NCBI GenBank assembly: GCA_026399205.1
Contig: JAPLRL010000057.1
Coordinates: 1 to 64,000, forward strand
DNA length: 64,000 bases
Direction of reading: 5' to 3'
Source: Gammaproteobacteria bacterium
GTDB lineage: Bacteria; Pseudomonadota; Gammaproteobacteria; Legionellales; Legionellaceae
The position numbers and the translations under genes were made by a program. The stretch's first letter is position 1. Each line of letters begins with the position of its first letter. Positions 26,654 through 35,578 of the stretch are shown in pieces. The notes under the pieces were generated by a model. It saw nothing but the letters and a program-made list of their open reading frames with translations, was not told where the DNA came from and made no database searches.

Positions 26654-28117
26654 ATGCATTATGTTGATCTGCGAGATTTTATAACACAGCTTGAATCTAA
26701 AGGCTTGTTGAAACGGGTGGGTTATCCTGTTTCACCTTATCTCGAGATGACAGTAATTTGCGATCGAGTCTTGCGTGAGCAAGGGCCTGCAATATTATTC
26801 ACCCATCCTAAAGACAACGCGATTCCTGTGTTAGGTAACTTATTTGGCACGGTAGAGCGAGTGGCTTTGGCGATGGGTGAAGACTCCATCTCTGCATTAC
26901 GCGATATTGGTCATCTCTTAGTTTCACTTAAAGAACCCGATCCACCGAAAGGATTAAAAGACGCACTGGGAAAATGGTCTTTGTTGAAAAAAGCCATGAC
27001 CATGGCGCCTAAAATCATCAGCCGTCCTATTTGCCAAACGCATGTGCTTGAAGGGCCAGATGTTAATTTACAGCGCTTACCCATTCAAACCTGTTGGCCA
27101 GACGATGTCGCCCCTCTCATTACTTGGGGGTTAGTGACCACAAAAAATCTTAAAAAATCACGTGAAAATAGCGGCATTTATCGTTTACAAGTCTTGGGCC
27201 CTAATCGAGTGGTGGTGCGTTGGTTAGCCCATCGAGGCGGGGCGTTAGATTATCAAGCCTGGCAGGCAGCTCATCCGCAAGAGCCCTTTCCTATCGCGGT
27301 GACCGTGGGGGCAGATCCGGCCACTTTATTAGCAGCGGTCACCCCGGTTCCTGATGCCTTATCTGAATATGCCTTTGCAGGATTGTTGAGAGGTGCGCGT
27401 ACAGAGCTTGCGCAGTGTTTAGGCAGTGATTTACATGTACCGGCCAGAGCCGAATTTGTGTTAGAAGGCGTGATTCACCCAGGGGATATTGCGCCTGAAG
27501 GCCCGTTTGGCGATCATACCGGCTATTATAACGATGTGCAGTCGTTTCCGGTGATGACGATTGAGCGCATGTCGTATCGAGATGAGCCTATTTATCATTC
27601 AACCTACACAGGTAAACCGCCAGATGAGCCGGCTATTTTAGGATTGGCTTTAAACGAAGTTTTTATTCCTTTTTTACAAAAACAATTTCCAGAAATCGTT
27701 GATTTTTATTTGCCTGCTGAGGGATGCTCGTATCGTTTAGCCATTGTGACCATACGTAAGCAATATCCGGGGCATGCACGGCGGGTGATGATGGGGGTTT
27801 GGTCTTTTTTAAGACAATTTATGTATACCAAGATGGTGATTGTGTGTGATGATGATATTGATGCACGTAACTGGCAAGAGGTGATTTGGGCTATTACCAC
27901 GAGGGTTGACCCGATTCGAGATACCATGATGGTTGCAGAAACCCCCATTGATTATCTTGATTTTGCTTCACCTGTGAGTGGTCTTGGTTCTAAAATGGGG
28001 ATTGATGCCACCAATAAATGGCCTGGGGAAACGACGCGAGAATGGGGGCGAGAAATTAAAATGGACAAGGATGTGTGTATGCAAGTCAATGCATATTGGA
28101 CGGAGCTAGGATTATGA
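26654..28117 (+). CDS. ubiD: UbiD-family 4-hydroxy-3-polyprenylbenzoate decarboxylase
   Basis: The 487-residue enzyme of ubiquinone synthesis uses prenylated FMN. Blocks include [39 protein letters not shown], the catalytic Glu-Arg-Glu region around [15 protein letters not shown], and VRDDDI-like [19 protein letters not shown]. It lies 18 bases after rho and overlaps the flavin reductase gene by 4 bases; the order rho-ubiD-fre is common in gammaproteobacteria. Confidence 0.95.
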   Translation: MHYVDLRDFITQLESKGLLKRVGYPVSPYLEMTVICDRVLREQGPAILFTHPKDNAIPVLGNLFGTVERVALAMGEDSISALRDIGHLLVSLKEPDPPKGLKDALGKWSLLKKAMTMAPKIISRPICQTHVLEGPDVNLQRLPIQTCWPDDVAPLITWGLVTTKNLKKSRENSGIYRLQVLGPNRVVVRWLAHRGGALDYQAWQAAHPQEPFPIAVTVGADPATLLAAVTPVPDALSEYAFAGLLRGARTELAQCLGSDLHVPARAEFVLEGVIHPGDIAPEGPFGDHTGYYNDVQSFPVMTIERMSYRDEPIYHSTYTGKPPDEPAILGLALNEVFIPFLQKQFPEIVDFYLPAEGCSYRLAIVTIRKQYPGHARRVMMGVWSFLRQFMYTKMVIVCDDDIDARNWQEVIWAITTRVDPIRDTMMVAETPIDYLDFASPVSGLGSKMGIDATNKWPGETTREWGREIKMDKDVCMQVNAYWTELGL

Positions 28118-28806
28118 CCATGGTAGCAGATGTACCTATGCAAGCAGAGATTTCCTCTATTGAACCGTTGACCGATACCATTCTACGCGTGATATTAAAA
28201 CCTCCTCATTATGTGCCTTATCAAGCCGGTCAATATTTACAAATTTTAATGGCAACCGATGCGCTCTCTTACTCTATTGCCAATGCACCCTTAGGCGCCC
28301 ACTGTTATGAACTGCATGTTCGTCATCATCCGGCACATGTGATCCATCAACATGTGTTACAAGAGATGCGCGCACAAGGTGAAGTGCCTATTTTTTTGCC
28401 TTTAGGAAATTGTCATGTAGGGCAGTTGGATGTGACGCGCCCCACCTTATTGTTAGGACAAGGCACCGGATTTGCACCCTTAAAAGCGATCATTGAGCAA
28501 TGGCTTGCCGATGGATTAATGCCGCCAACCGTTTTATGTTGGATGGTGCGTAGTGCGCCAGATTGGTATATGGATGATTTGGTCCAGCAGTGGGTCGAAC
28601 GGGTGCCTGCTTTTCGTTATTTACCTTGCTTGATGGACAATGCAGATGAGGCGTGGGTTGAAAAATTACTGTCTTTCGCCGAATTTGATGTCTCAAAAGT
28701 TCAGGTGGTGTTGGCTGGTCCCTTTGAGCGGATGCGAAGTTTACGTGATGTGATGATCTCACACGGCATTGGGGCAAACCAATTTTTTTCTGATGCGTTT
28801 GAATGA
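28114..28806 (+). CDS. fre: NAD(P)H-flavin reductase
   Basis: The 230-residue protein has the ferredoxin reductase fold. The flavin-binding part shows [12 protein letters not shown] and YSIANAPL (RxYS-type, with S before Y). The nucleotide-binding part starts at [19 protein letters not shown], and the C-terminus has the [10 protein letters not shown] motif. It makes reduced flavin, which can supply prenyl-FMN use by the neighbouring UbiD. Start at ATG 28114 in the ATGA overlap with ubiD, not the GTG at 28075. Confidence 0.9.
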   Translation: MTMVADVPMQAEISSIEPLTDTILRVILKPPHYVPYQAGQYLQILMATDALSYSIANAPLGAHCYELHVRHHPAHVIHQHVLQEMRAQGEVPIFLPLGNCHVGQLDVTRPTLLLGQGTGFAPLKAIIEQWLADGLMPPTVLCWMVRSAPDWYMDDLVQQWVERVPAFRYLPCLMDNADEAWVEKLLSFAEFDVSKVQVVLAGPFERMRSLRDVMISHGIGANQFFSDAFE

Positions 28807-28814
28807 GGTAAGGC

Positions 28815-29003
28815 ATGGAAACGTTGTATCAAATTTTAGCGATTGCAGCAGCAGGGTTGATCTTGTGGTTTTTATACCATCAAATTAAATCCTCTCCCCA
28901 GGTGTTTTCACGGGAGAACATGTCTAAGAGCTTCACGACACTCGGGATACTGGGGGTGATTTTAATCGCCTTTGTGACGGTGTTGGTGTGGGTTGCGAAG
29001 TAA
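28815..29003 (+). CDS. Small two-helix membrane protein, unknown
   Basis: The 62-residue protein has two hydrophobic segments (about 5-21 and 42-60) joined by a polar loop (HQIKSSPQVFSRENMSKSF). GAGG precedes the ATG (28803-28808) and it lies 8 bases after fre, so it is likely part of the rho-ubiD-fre transcript. Size and topology recall the DUF2909 twin-helix protein at 4178, but I see no sequence identity. Function unknown. Confidence 0.6.
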   Translation: METLYQILAIAAAGLILWFLYHQIKSSPQVFSRENMSKSFTTLGILGVILIAFVTVLVWVAK

Positions 29004-29040
29004 CTGTATATCCGAACCGCGACCGTCAGGGCTGAGGTAT

Positions 29041-29259
29041 CGTCCTTAAAGTTTTCATATACTCCGATCAAGTCCCCTCTCCCGCGCGCGAAGCCCTTGT
29101 AAAACTTATATGCTGAACGCGGGGGAGGGTTAGGGAGGGGGCTACAAAGGGTTTAGGCTTTACCCCCTCCCCAACCCTCCCCAGCGAAGAACTTCATCAT
29201 ACTGTTCAAGTTTCTAGCGCGGGAGAGGGGGTATTCGAGTGTAAAAAACTTTAAGGACG
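29041..29259. repeat. Family E palindromic element (copy 3)
   Basis: The ends CGTCCTTAAAGTTTT and AAAAACTTTAAGGACG are inverted. Inside, CCCCTCTCCCGCGC pairs with GCGCGGGAGAGGGGG, and the centre GCGGGGGAGGGTTAGGGAGG pairs with CCCCTCCCCAACCCTCCCC. It fills the 343-base gap before the giant gene cluster. A partial family B arm (GAACCGCGACCGTCAGGG, 29014-29031) precedes it. Confidence 0.85.
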
Positions 29260-29346
29260 TGGCTCGAACAACAAATCAAGCTCATTTAATTGACTCAATG
29301 TAGAATTATTGTAATAATGCTCCTCATTTAATTTTTATGAGTTAGC

Positions 29347-32300
29347 ATGCCTTCTCCTTTCATGCACAATTGGTGGAATCCACCACGTACTTTAATCTCT
29401 GTTTTTAAAGATGTGACGAAGTTGTATCCTGTGGGGTGGCAAAAGCAATGTGGAAATCAGATTCCTTTTTGTCATAGACTGCTGATCATTTCTCCCTTTG
29501 AGAATGGAGAAAGTGCGTTTGTTGAGTATCGCGGTATTCATACTGTGGTTGACGCGGGCAAACGTATCTTGCCGGTGTGTTTAGCTGCGAGTTATTATCA
29601 ATTCGACCCAGTATCATATACACGCGCGCAACTGGACGTACTGGTTAATGGCGATGATGCGGCTGTGCTGGCGTTGCTAGGGGACTTGAAACCGCGCTAT
29701 GAGCGAGTGGAACTGTTTGATGTTCAACAGGCTATTTATATCAGTGAGCTATTGCCAGGGAAGGATGATCTTAAATTTTTTTATCCAGACAGGATTGAGC
29801 AGATAACGCATTATTTTTCAACATTAGGCTCGGGTTTGGTCCTGAGCACACAGAGAGATGATGGTGTTTTTTTGCCAACGCTTACCCTTCATGAATCGGC
29901 GGGGGTCAGGAGATGTGCCCTATTTAATGAGGAACAGACACCAGTCACAGGGATGACGTTTGAGATGCCTATGTTGCGCGACTCTCCATACCCGCATGAT
30001 ATACAAATATTTTCTGGGGAGTTTAATGCGATTAGTACGAATAAATCTCATTATGTTTTAGCGTCAGGTCAACAACAGCGCTATTCTTATTTACACCCAG
30101 ATGATCCTAACATTCCAGCGCTTAGGGACGCAGGCTTTCTTGCAGAAATCCAAGCTAAAAATCTCTTTTTTAAGACAGAAACACAATACATTGAGCGCTT
30201 GATTGATGGGCAATTGTTTGATGGAAAAGTCACCGTATCTTCTTGTGATGCTGATGAAGAGTGGACCTACCAGCGAGGTTGCGCGATCGGTCTTTTGAAA
30301 AGATTGGATCGTTTGACCGCGGATGAGTCGGTTACCCAAATCGCGCCTATTTCAGGGCATGAATATGCCCTTCGGCTTACAGCTGATGGGCGCGTTGAGG
30401 GCTTTGTGAATGGGGCCCTTTCGGATGATTTACTTGGATTTTTAGAGCTCATTCGTGGTAGTGAATTATATCAATATTTCACGCAACATTTTCCACGACA
30501 AACCGTACTTCAGGCCTGTCAAGACGCATCTTCGGTTGAGCCTTGCCCTATGGCAGCAAGACCCGATAGTTTATTGGGGGCATGTATTGGGCCATTTCAG
30601 GATGAAGTCATCGATAACCCCTTTGATTTTAGGGTTGTTCATCGCAAACCTTTGTTTGCGCTCATTGATTTGGTTTATCAGGATTTTCAAAACAAAACCT
30701 TGCGTAATCCATTGTTTGACGCGCTGCGTTGGTTTAGAGAGTTTCTTCAGCTCACTATCGAACAAGGTCGTCTATCGAGAAAGCAGTTATTGGGTGAGAC
30801 CTTTAAAAAAGGGTTTCCATTATTGCAGGGAAGCTTGACCCAGCAGCAGGGTAAATATGTGTCTGCAGAGGAAATTAAAACACTGGAAGAAGCATTGGTG
30901 AGACCCGTCTTTTGGGTTCTTGAGCGGATTGCATTGATATATTCTTTCAGGCGAGAGCCGTTGGCGGAACGCATTTTAAGTTTGCTTCAGCGATTGCCAG
31001 AGGACGTAAATAGCGCCTTGGTTGCGATGGAGCCGTGTGAAACTGAAGTCAGACACGCACTCATGAATGAGGGTGCTCATGAGATGAATGCCTTAATGCT
31101 TGCAGAGGTTGTTGGGCTGGAAAATAGCCTGCGGCGTGGTTTATCAAGAGTTGAAGAGGGCGATAAGAAAGTACTCACGACTGAGCAGATAAGATTACGA
31201 CACATGCTGACGGGCTTGCGAGCACAACAACTTGGATCTAAAAAAGAGCAGGCGGCGCGTAAAGAGGCGCATGCTGCGTTTCTTGAGGCACAGAAACGTG
31301 AGTTGAGCGCACTAGTACAAGAAGAAGAAACGTTGAGAGGTGAAGTCGGTCGCACTCAAGCTAAAGACAGAAATATAGTGTTGAAAAACTATCAAACAGC
31401 GTCGGCAGGTTTACAACCACAACAGTCCCGGTGGGTGAAATATCAACAAGATTTAACTGCGTTGCTGAACGACTCGCTTGCTACGTCAGCACAGCAGGCT
31501 CAATCAGAACAGACTGAAAGAAAAAAACTATTTAACTTGTATAAAAAAGAAACGAAGGCTGTTGTTGAGATAGAGGCTGATAGCAGAGTACGGGATTGCT
31601 TAGCAGCAGACTCTCTAGCAAGAGCGGTCATCGATGGATCAGAAACCAACGAGCGACAAGAAGTATTCTTCGCTGAACAACGGGGTTTATTTTTCTTATC
31701 GGAGCAAGTGCTGCGACGTCAGCTATATGCAGAAGAAAGTAGCCGGCAGAGCATTCAGAAACTGGTTTCTTGTTTACCCGCGGTTATTGTTGAGGCAGAT
31801 GAGGAGCTCCAACCGTTATGGTTGGCGCTATATCGAATACGACTCATGTGCTTCTTAACGAATCGGGGTATCTATTTTGATAGCCATTCTCAGCAGGTCC
31901 TTCGCCGAGAGCCCGTGATCGCGCGAACCCTAACAAGATCCGGTATTGATAGGCAAGCTGTAGAGCGAGATAGATTGAGCCCCGCCTTACGAGTGTCGGG
32001 TCCTGCGTGGATGTTTTATTTAGCGGCAGGGGTGCTTGATCCTGCGGTTATTCAACGAGAGGCGCATGAGTGTTTCTCATCTGAATGGCCAAGGATGGTG
32101 CCAGTGGGAGACGTGCTACTTCGCCAAGTGTTTTGTTGCGAAGTCTTTTCACAGTGCAAGGCCCACGGGATTCCTATTCCCGACGCCATGGCGACTTGTC
32201 GGGCGTCTATCTTGAATCAACTGAAGACCAAACTGCCTTGCATGACGCCGACGTCCCGCGGCTTGTCCGCGGGATCCATTCAAACTTTCGACGAATTCAT

Positions 32301-32391
32301 GCATACCCTCCGTGAAGGGGCCTTGGTTTATCTTCAGACCCTGCAGGCACCGGTCGTGGCGGCGACGCAATCATATTGCGCAGTAAAATAA
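29347..32391 (+). CDS. Giant paralogue 1 of a three-gene unknown family
   Basis: The 1014-residue protein is not recognised. It shares its layout with the next two genes: an N-terminal block WWNPPRTLISVFKDVTKLYP; an EYRGIHTVVDAG block near 60; LLGFLELIRGSELYQYFTQH near 365-385; an LFALIDLVYQDFQNK helix-rich block near 435; a long charged coiled coil (about 575-800); and the most conserved block, QSIQKLVSCLPAVIVEADEE through ARTLTRSGIDRQAVERD to VFCCEVFSQCKAHGIPIPDA (about 800-945). No signal peptide or membrane segment. Near 969-977 a family D palindrome is translated (TSRGLSAGS). An effector or large structural role is possible but unproven. Confidence 0.8.
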   Translation: MPSPFMHNWWNPPRTLISVFKDVTKLYPVGWQKQCGNQIPFCHRLLIISPFENGESAFVEYRGIHTVVDAGKRILPVCLAASYYQFDPVSYTRAQLDVLVNGDDAAVLALLGDLKPRYERVELFDVQQAIYISELLPGKDDLKFFYPDRIEQITHYFSTLGSGLVLSTQRDDGVFLPTLTLHESAGVRRCALFNEEQTPVTGMTFEMPMLRDSPYPHDIQIFSGEFNAISTNKSHYVLASGQQQRYSYLHPDDPNIPALRDAGFLAEIQAKNLFFKTETQYIERLIDGQLFDGKVTVSSCDADEEWTYQRGCAIGLLKRLDRLTADESVTQIAPISGHEYALRLTADGRVEGFVNGALSDDLLGFLELIRGSELYQYFTQHFPRQTVLQACQDASSVEPCPMAARPDSLLGACIGPFQDEVIDNPFDFRVVHRKPLFALIDLVYQDFQNKTLRNPLFDALRWFREFLQLTIEQGRLSRKQLLGETFKKGFPLLQGSLTQQQGKYVSAEEIKTLEEALVRPVFWVLERIALIYSFRREPLAERILSLLQRLPEDVNSALVAMEPCETEVRHALMNEGAHEMNALMLAEVVGLENSLRRGLSRVEEGDKKVLTTEQIRLRHMLTGLRAQQLGSKKEQAARKEAHAAFLEAQKRELSALVQEEETLRGEVGRTQAKDRNIVLKNYQTASAGLQPQQSRWVKYQQDLTALLNDSLATSAQQAQSEQTERKKLFNLYKKETKAVVEIEADSRVRDCLAADSLARAVIDGSETNERQEVFFAEQRGLFFLSEQVLRRQLYAEESSRQSIQKLVSCLPAVIVEADEELQPLWLALYRIRLMCFLTNRGIYFDSHSQQVLRREPVIARTLTRSGIDRQAVERDRLSPALRVSGPAWMFYLAAGVLDPAVIQREAHECFSSEWPRMVPVGDVLLRQVFCCEVFSQCKAHGIPIPDAMATCRASILNQLKTKLPCMTPTSRGLSAGSIQTFDEFMHTLREGALVYLQTLQAPVVAATQSYCAVK
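32251..32278. repeat. Family D palindrome inside giant paralogue 1
   Basis: ACGTCCCGCGG CTTGT CCGCGGGATCCA has an 8-bp core stem (32254-32274). It corresponds to the coxB palindrome read in the other direction. The two other paralogues lack the TSRGLSAGS residues it encodes. Confidence 0.75.
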
Positions 32392-32401
32392 GTTTGGAGG
32401 C

Positions 32402-32508
32402 CCCACGTCATCCTGAGCGCTAGCGAAGGATCTCCTACAAATTAGCACCTTGCCGGCTGGGGGAGATCCTTCGCTGGCGCTCAGGATGACGTGGGCCTGA
32501 GTAGTTAC
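32402..32508. repeat. Family C palindrome (copy 3)
   Basis: CCCACGTCATCCTGAGCGCT..GCGCTCAGGATGACGTGGGC followed by a terminal GTAGTTAC. It fills most of the 131-base gap between giant paralogues 1 and 2, ending 15 bases before the next start. Confidence 0.88.
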
Positions 32509-32522
32509 CTTTTTGGAGTGGT

Positions 32523-35174
32523 ATGTATACCTACGAAACTTTCGAACAATGGCGGGCCGGGCGCGAATTAAGCGCTATCTTTATGGATGTCATCACACGC
32601 TACCCCCAAGGCTGGGAACCCCCATGTGAGACACCACGAGGGACGTTGCAAACATTTTTTTGTAGACAGGAAATTGCATCAACCGAAGGTGATCAAGCAC
32701 ACACGAGCATTATTGAATATCGTGGATTGTATCGCATCGATGCTGGTATGGCTGATCCAATTCAGCAAGCCGAAACCTATACTGAAATCGCAGTAGATGC
32801 TGATGAAGCCACAAGCGCCCCGATGAGTATTCAATTTGAATATTATGAACAGGGCCAAGCTGTTCACATGTATGTATTAACCCCCCGCCATGAATATCTT
32901 GATCTGATGACCGCGTCTGGAACAATTGAGCGGGTGGCTCAATCTCATTCTAAGCATTTTTCTTCGCTACAGATGGGGACAATGGAGGCCTCCAGACAGA
33001 CCTATATTGGGCCATTAAGAGAGTGGGTTAAAAGCCCTCGTGGTCTCACGTTTTATGAATTTGATGAAGCAGGTCTGAATCCTTTTGGACAGAGTTTTAC
33101 GATGTCTATAGCCTCTGATACAGGCCAAAGGGTTGATATTCGTATGGAGCGCGGTACGTTTTGCTTAATGAATGACGGGTATTTCTTGTTTTCAGGGACG
33201 CAGCGTTTTTATTCCCGATTATCGCAGCGATCTGATGCGTTGCGGGCGATGCGCGCAGCAGGGTTTGTTGAAGGCATGCTGTATGAAGGGCTGCCTTTGT
33301 TTTTTAAAAAAGAAGAGCTGCAGTTTGACCGTAAAATTGCTGGGCAAATTTATGATGGAAACATACGTCGCTCCTCTTATGAGATGAGCTGCGAGTCGGA
33401 GTGTAAAATGGGTCGTGAAGTGGGCATGAGTCTGATGGTGGATCGCCTGATGAATGAACATCGATATGCTCAACAAGAACCGATTCAAGGGGTGAATTGT
33501 GTTTTTATTTATGCACCCGGAAGAGCCATCCAAGGGGTTATGAATAATGACTATTTAGAAGATTTATTTTATTTTATCGAGCATATTAAAGGCAGTGCTT
33601 TATATCAACGTCTTCTTCAAGTGGTGTCGATTGCAGATATCAATCGGGTGTGTATAGCGCAGCTACGCACACCTCGCAAACAGCCTAGCGGTGTGCCTGA
33701 GGTATTATTAAGTGATTCAAAGGCCTTTTCTCCGCAGCTCTTTTTGGATGTGAGGCAGTGTGCCCCCTTGTCATTATTGACCGTACTTCAAGCCATTCAA
33801 CAAGATTTTCAAAAAAAGGCGGTGCAAGGGCAGGTCGCAGATGGCGTCGCGTGGTTGAGACAGTTTTTCGAATTACGTGTTAATAATCAGCCTATTTTGA
33901 GGAAAATGTTAAAAGACGAAGGGTTTACGCGAGCGTTTCCCAATGTCTTATGTGAGGCTCAAGCCAAGCGATTGTCTGAAGAAGACATCCAAGCCTTGTT
34001 AACCGCCCTGGTTCCAGATGTATCCTTGATGCTAAAACGGATTCTCATGATGAATGTGTTACGTCAGCGAGTGAAGTTTACGCCGATGGTGAAAGACGTG
34101 TTACAGTTTTTTCAACAAGAGATTGCAGGGCAATTGGCGGGCTCGGTTCCTGCGGAAATGTTAGCGCGGAAAACGCTTATCGATGCATTTTTTCAGGAGA
34201 TGGCGCAAGATGTCGCTGCCTTGGAAGTTGCCTTTCGAGAGCAGATCTTGAAGCAGGAATGCAGCGGGTTAGAGACGCTTAGAGAGGAAAGAAAATCATT
34301 GAGACTCGCGATTAAAAACGAGCGAGAGGCGCTGCGCGCAAAAGAAGTTTGGCAACAAGGACAATGCGCTGCACTCCTTTGCGTAGTTCAACAAGAAGAA
34401 GGTCATCGGGCGAGTGAAGAGAGAAGTGAAGTCTTTGAGCGACGTGATTTGAGAAAGGCTGCTGAGCAAAAAGAAAGAGAATTACAACCGCATCAAGGGG
34501 AATGGAGTGAACGATCGGTGATTGAGGCAGAGCAAGCAACAGTATACAGCCAGCTACGTCATCAATTGACCTTTTTTGAAAGCAGCAATCGCGAGAAGAT
34601 GGCTCGAGGGCAGTCTATTCGTCAACTCGTGCCTTGTTTACCTAGCGCTATTATTGAGGCGGATGAAGTGCTTCAGCCCCTTGTTTTAGCGCTGTACCGC
34701 ATGCAGCTGATGTCTTTTTTAATGAAAAAAGGGATTTGTTTTGATGCGGCGTCCATGAAGATCTTTCTCCGTAAAGCGGTCGTTGAGCGTACGTTGTCAC
34801 GCAGTGGCATAGAGTTACGTGCATTAGAACTCAATGTATTGACTCCTGCGGTACGTATAGCGGGATCTGCCTGGGTGTTTCATTTAGGGGGGGGGACACT
34901 GTCTTCTGAAACGATGACTGCAGAGATGCAAGATTGTTTTATGCCCCTTGAGTGGCGAGAGATTAAAACAGTCGATCGAGCCGTGTGGTGTGGCGAGGTC
35001 TTTGCGGTGTATCGTGAGCATGGTTTGCCGGTGGTTGATGCGAGGCTTACACCAATATGCTGCTCAATACCAGAAGATCTACGTATTCTTTTGCGTGAAG
35101 GGGCTGAGGTTTATATTCAGACGCTAGAGGGCCCTGAGTTAGCAGTGAGCTCGAAATTAACGATGTCGTTGTAG
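32523..35174 (+). CDS. Giant paralogue 2 of a three-gene unknown family
   Basis: The 883-residue protein has the same order of blocks as paralogue 1: WRAGRELSAIFMDVITRYPQ near the start, IIEYRGLYRIDAG near 62, LFYFIEHIKGSALYQRL near 350, a LLTVLQAIQQDFQKK helical block, a coiled coil rich in Glu/Arg (about 560-690), then QSIRQLVPCLPSAIIEADEV, VVERTLSRSGIELRALELN and VWCGEVFAVYREHGLPVVDA. The shortening is mainly in the coiled coil and C-terminus. GGAG (32515-32518) precedes the ATG. The stop TAG lies in a GTAGGGTCGTT unit repeated before a family A element. No function can be assigned. Confidence 0.8.
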   Translation: MYTYETFEQWRAGRELSAIFMDVITRYPQGWEPPCETPRGTLQTFFCRQEIASTEGDQAHTSIIEYRGLYRIDAGMADPIQQAETYTEIAVDADEATSAPMSIQFEYYEQGQAVHMYVLTPRHEYLDLMTASGTIERVAQSHSKHFSSLQMGTMEASRQTYIGPLREWVKSPRGLTFYEFDEAGLNPFGQSFTMSIASDTGQRVDIRMERGTFCLMNDGYFLFSGTQRFYSRLSQRSDALRAMRAAGFVEGMLYEGLPLFFKKEELQFDRKIAGQIYDGNIRRSSYEMSCESECKMGREVGMSLMVDRLMNEHRYAQQEPIQGVNCVFIYAPGRAIQGVMNNDYLEDLFYFIEHIKGSALYQRLLQVVSIADINRVCIAQLRTPRKQPSGVPEVLLSDSKAFSPQLFLDVRQCAPLSLLTVLQAIQQDFQKKAVQGQVADGVAWLRQFFELRVNNQPILRKMLKDEGFTRAFPNVLCEAQAKRLSEEDIQALLTALVPDVSLMLKRILMMNVLRQRVKFTPMVKDVLQFFQQEIAGQLAGSVPAEMLARKTLIDAFFQEMAQDVAALEVAFREQILKQECSGLETLREERKSLRLAIKNEREALRAKEVWQQGQCAALLCVVQQEEGHRASEERSEVFERRDLRKAAEQKERELQPHQGEWSERSVIEAEQATVYSQLRHQLTFFESSNREKMARGQSIRQLVPCLPSAIIEADEVLQPLVLALYRMQLMSFLMKKGICFDAASMKIFLRKAVVERTLSRSGIELRALELNVLTPAVRIAGSAWVFHLGGGTLSSETMTAEMQDCFMPLEWREIKTVDRAVWCGEVFAVYREHGLPVVDARLTPICCSIPEDLRILLREGAEVYIQTLEGPELAVSSKLTMSL

Positions 35175-35192
35175 GGTCGTTGTAGGGTCGTT

Positions 35193-35346
35193 GTAGGGTG
35201 GGCAAAGGAGCCCACGATAATGTTCCAGGTTACGGGGAGCTCCCGGGCGACGTGCCCACCGGTGGCTCCGAGCTACCGGTGGGCACGTCGCCCGGAAGCC
35301 CACAGCAACCGTAAATCATCGTGCGGGGCTCCTTTGCCCACCCTAC
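35193..35346. repeat. Family A palindromic element (copy 4)
   Basis: GTAGGGTGGGCAAAGGAGCC..GGCTCCTTTGCCCACCCTAC, 154 bases. It is preceded by two extra GTAGGGTCGTT units (35171-35192), a small tandem expansion of its end that overlaps the stop codon of giant paralogue 2. With the family C copy at 35448 it accounts for most of the 404-base gap. Confidence 0.92.
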
Positions 35347-35447
35347 GTGATCCCCGCACGAGACGATCCCCCATATAACTTCTACAACAGATCTTCTTTA
35401 ACCCCCCCCTCATAGCATGATATCCTTTCCCACTTTTTGGATTTTAA

Positions 35448-35561
35448 GTAACTACCCAGGTACACGTCATCCTGAGCGCCAGCGAAGGATCCCCCCTAGC
35501 TAGCAATGTGCTAATTAGCAGGAGATCCTTCGCTGGCGCTCAGGATGACGTGGGGAGTTAC
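35448..35561. repeat. Family C palindrome (copy 4, full length)
   Basis: GTAACTACCCAGGTACACGT..CTCAGGATGACGTGGGGAGT ending TTAC, 114 bases. In the opposite orientation it matches the copy at 57469-57582 at all but two positions by my alignment. This defines the full unit with ends GTAACT(A/C)CCC. It ends 18 bases before giant paralogue 3. Confidence 0.92.
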
Positions 35562-35578
35562 GATTTTAATTAGATATT

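Noticed and set aside
28815-29003. The small protein after fre as a second DUF2909 copy
   Set aside because: Only size and two-helix topology agree; I see no shared motif, so it is left as unknown.
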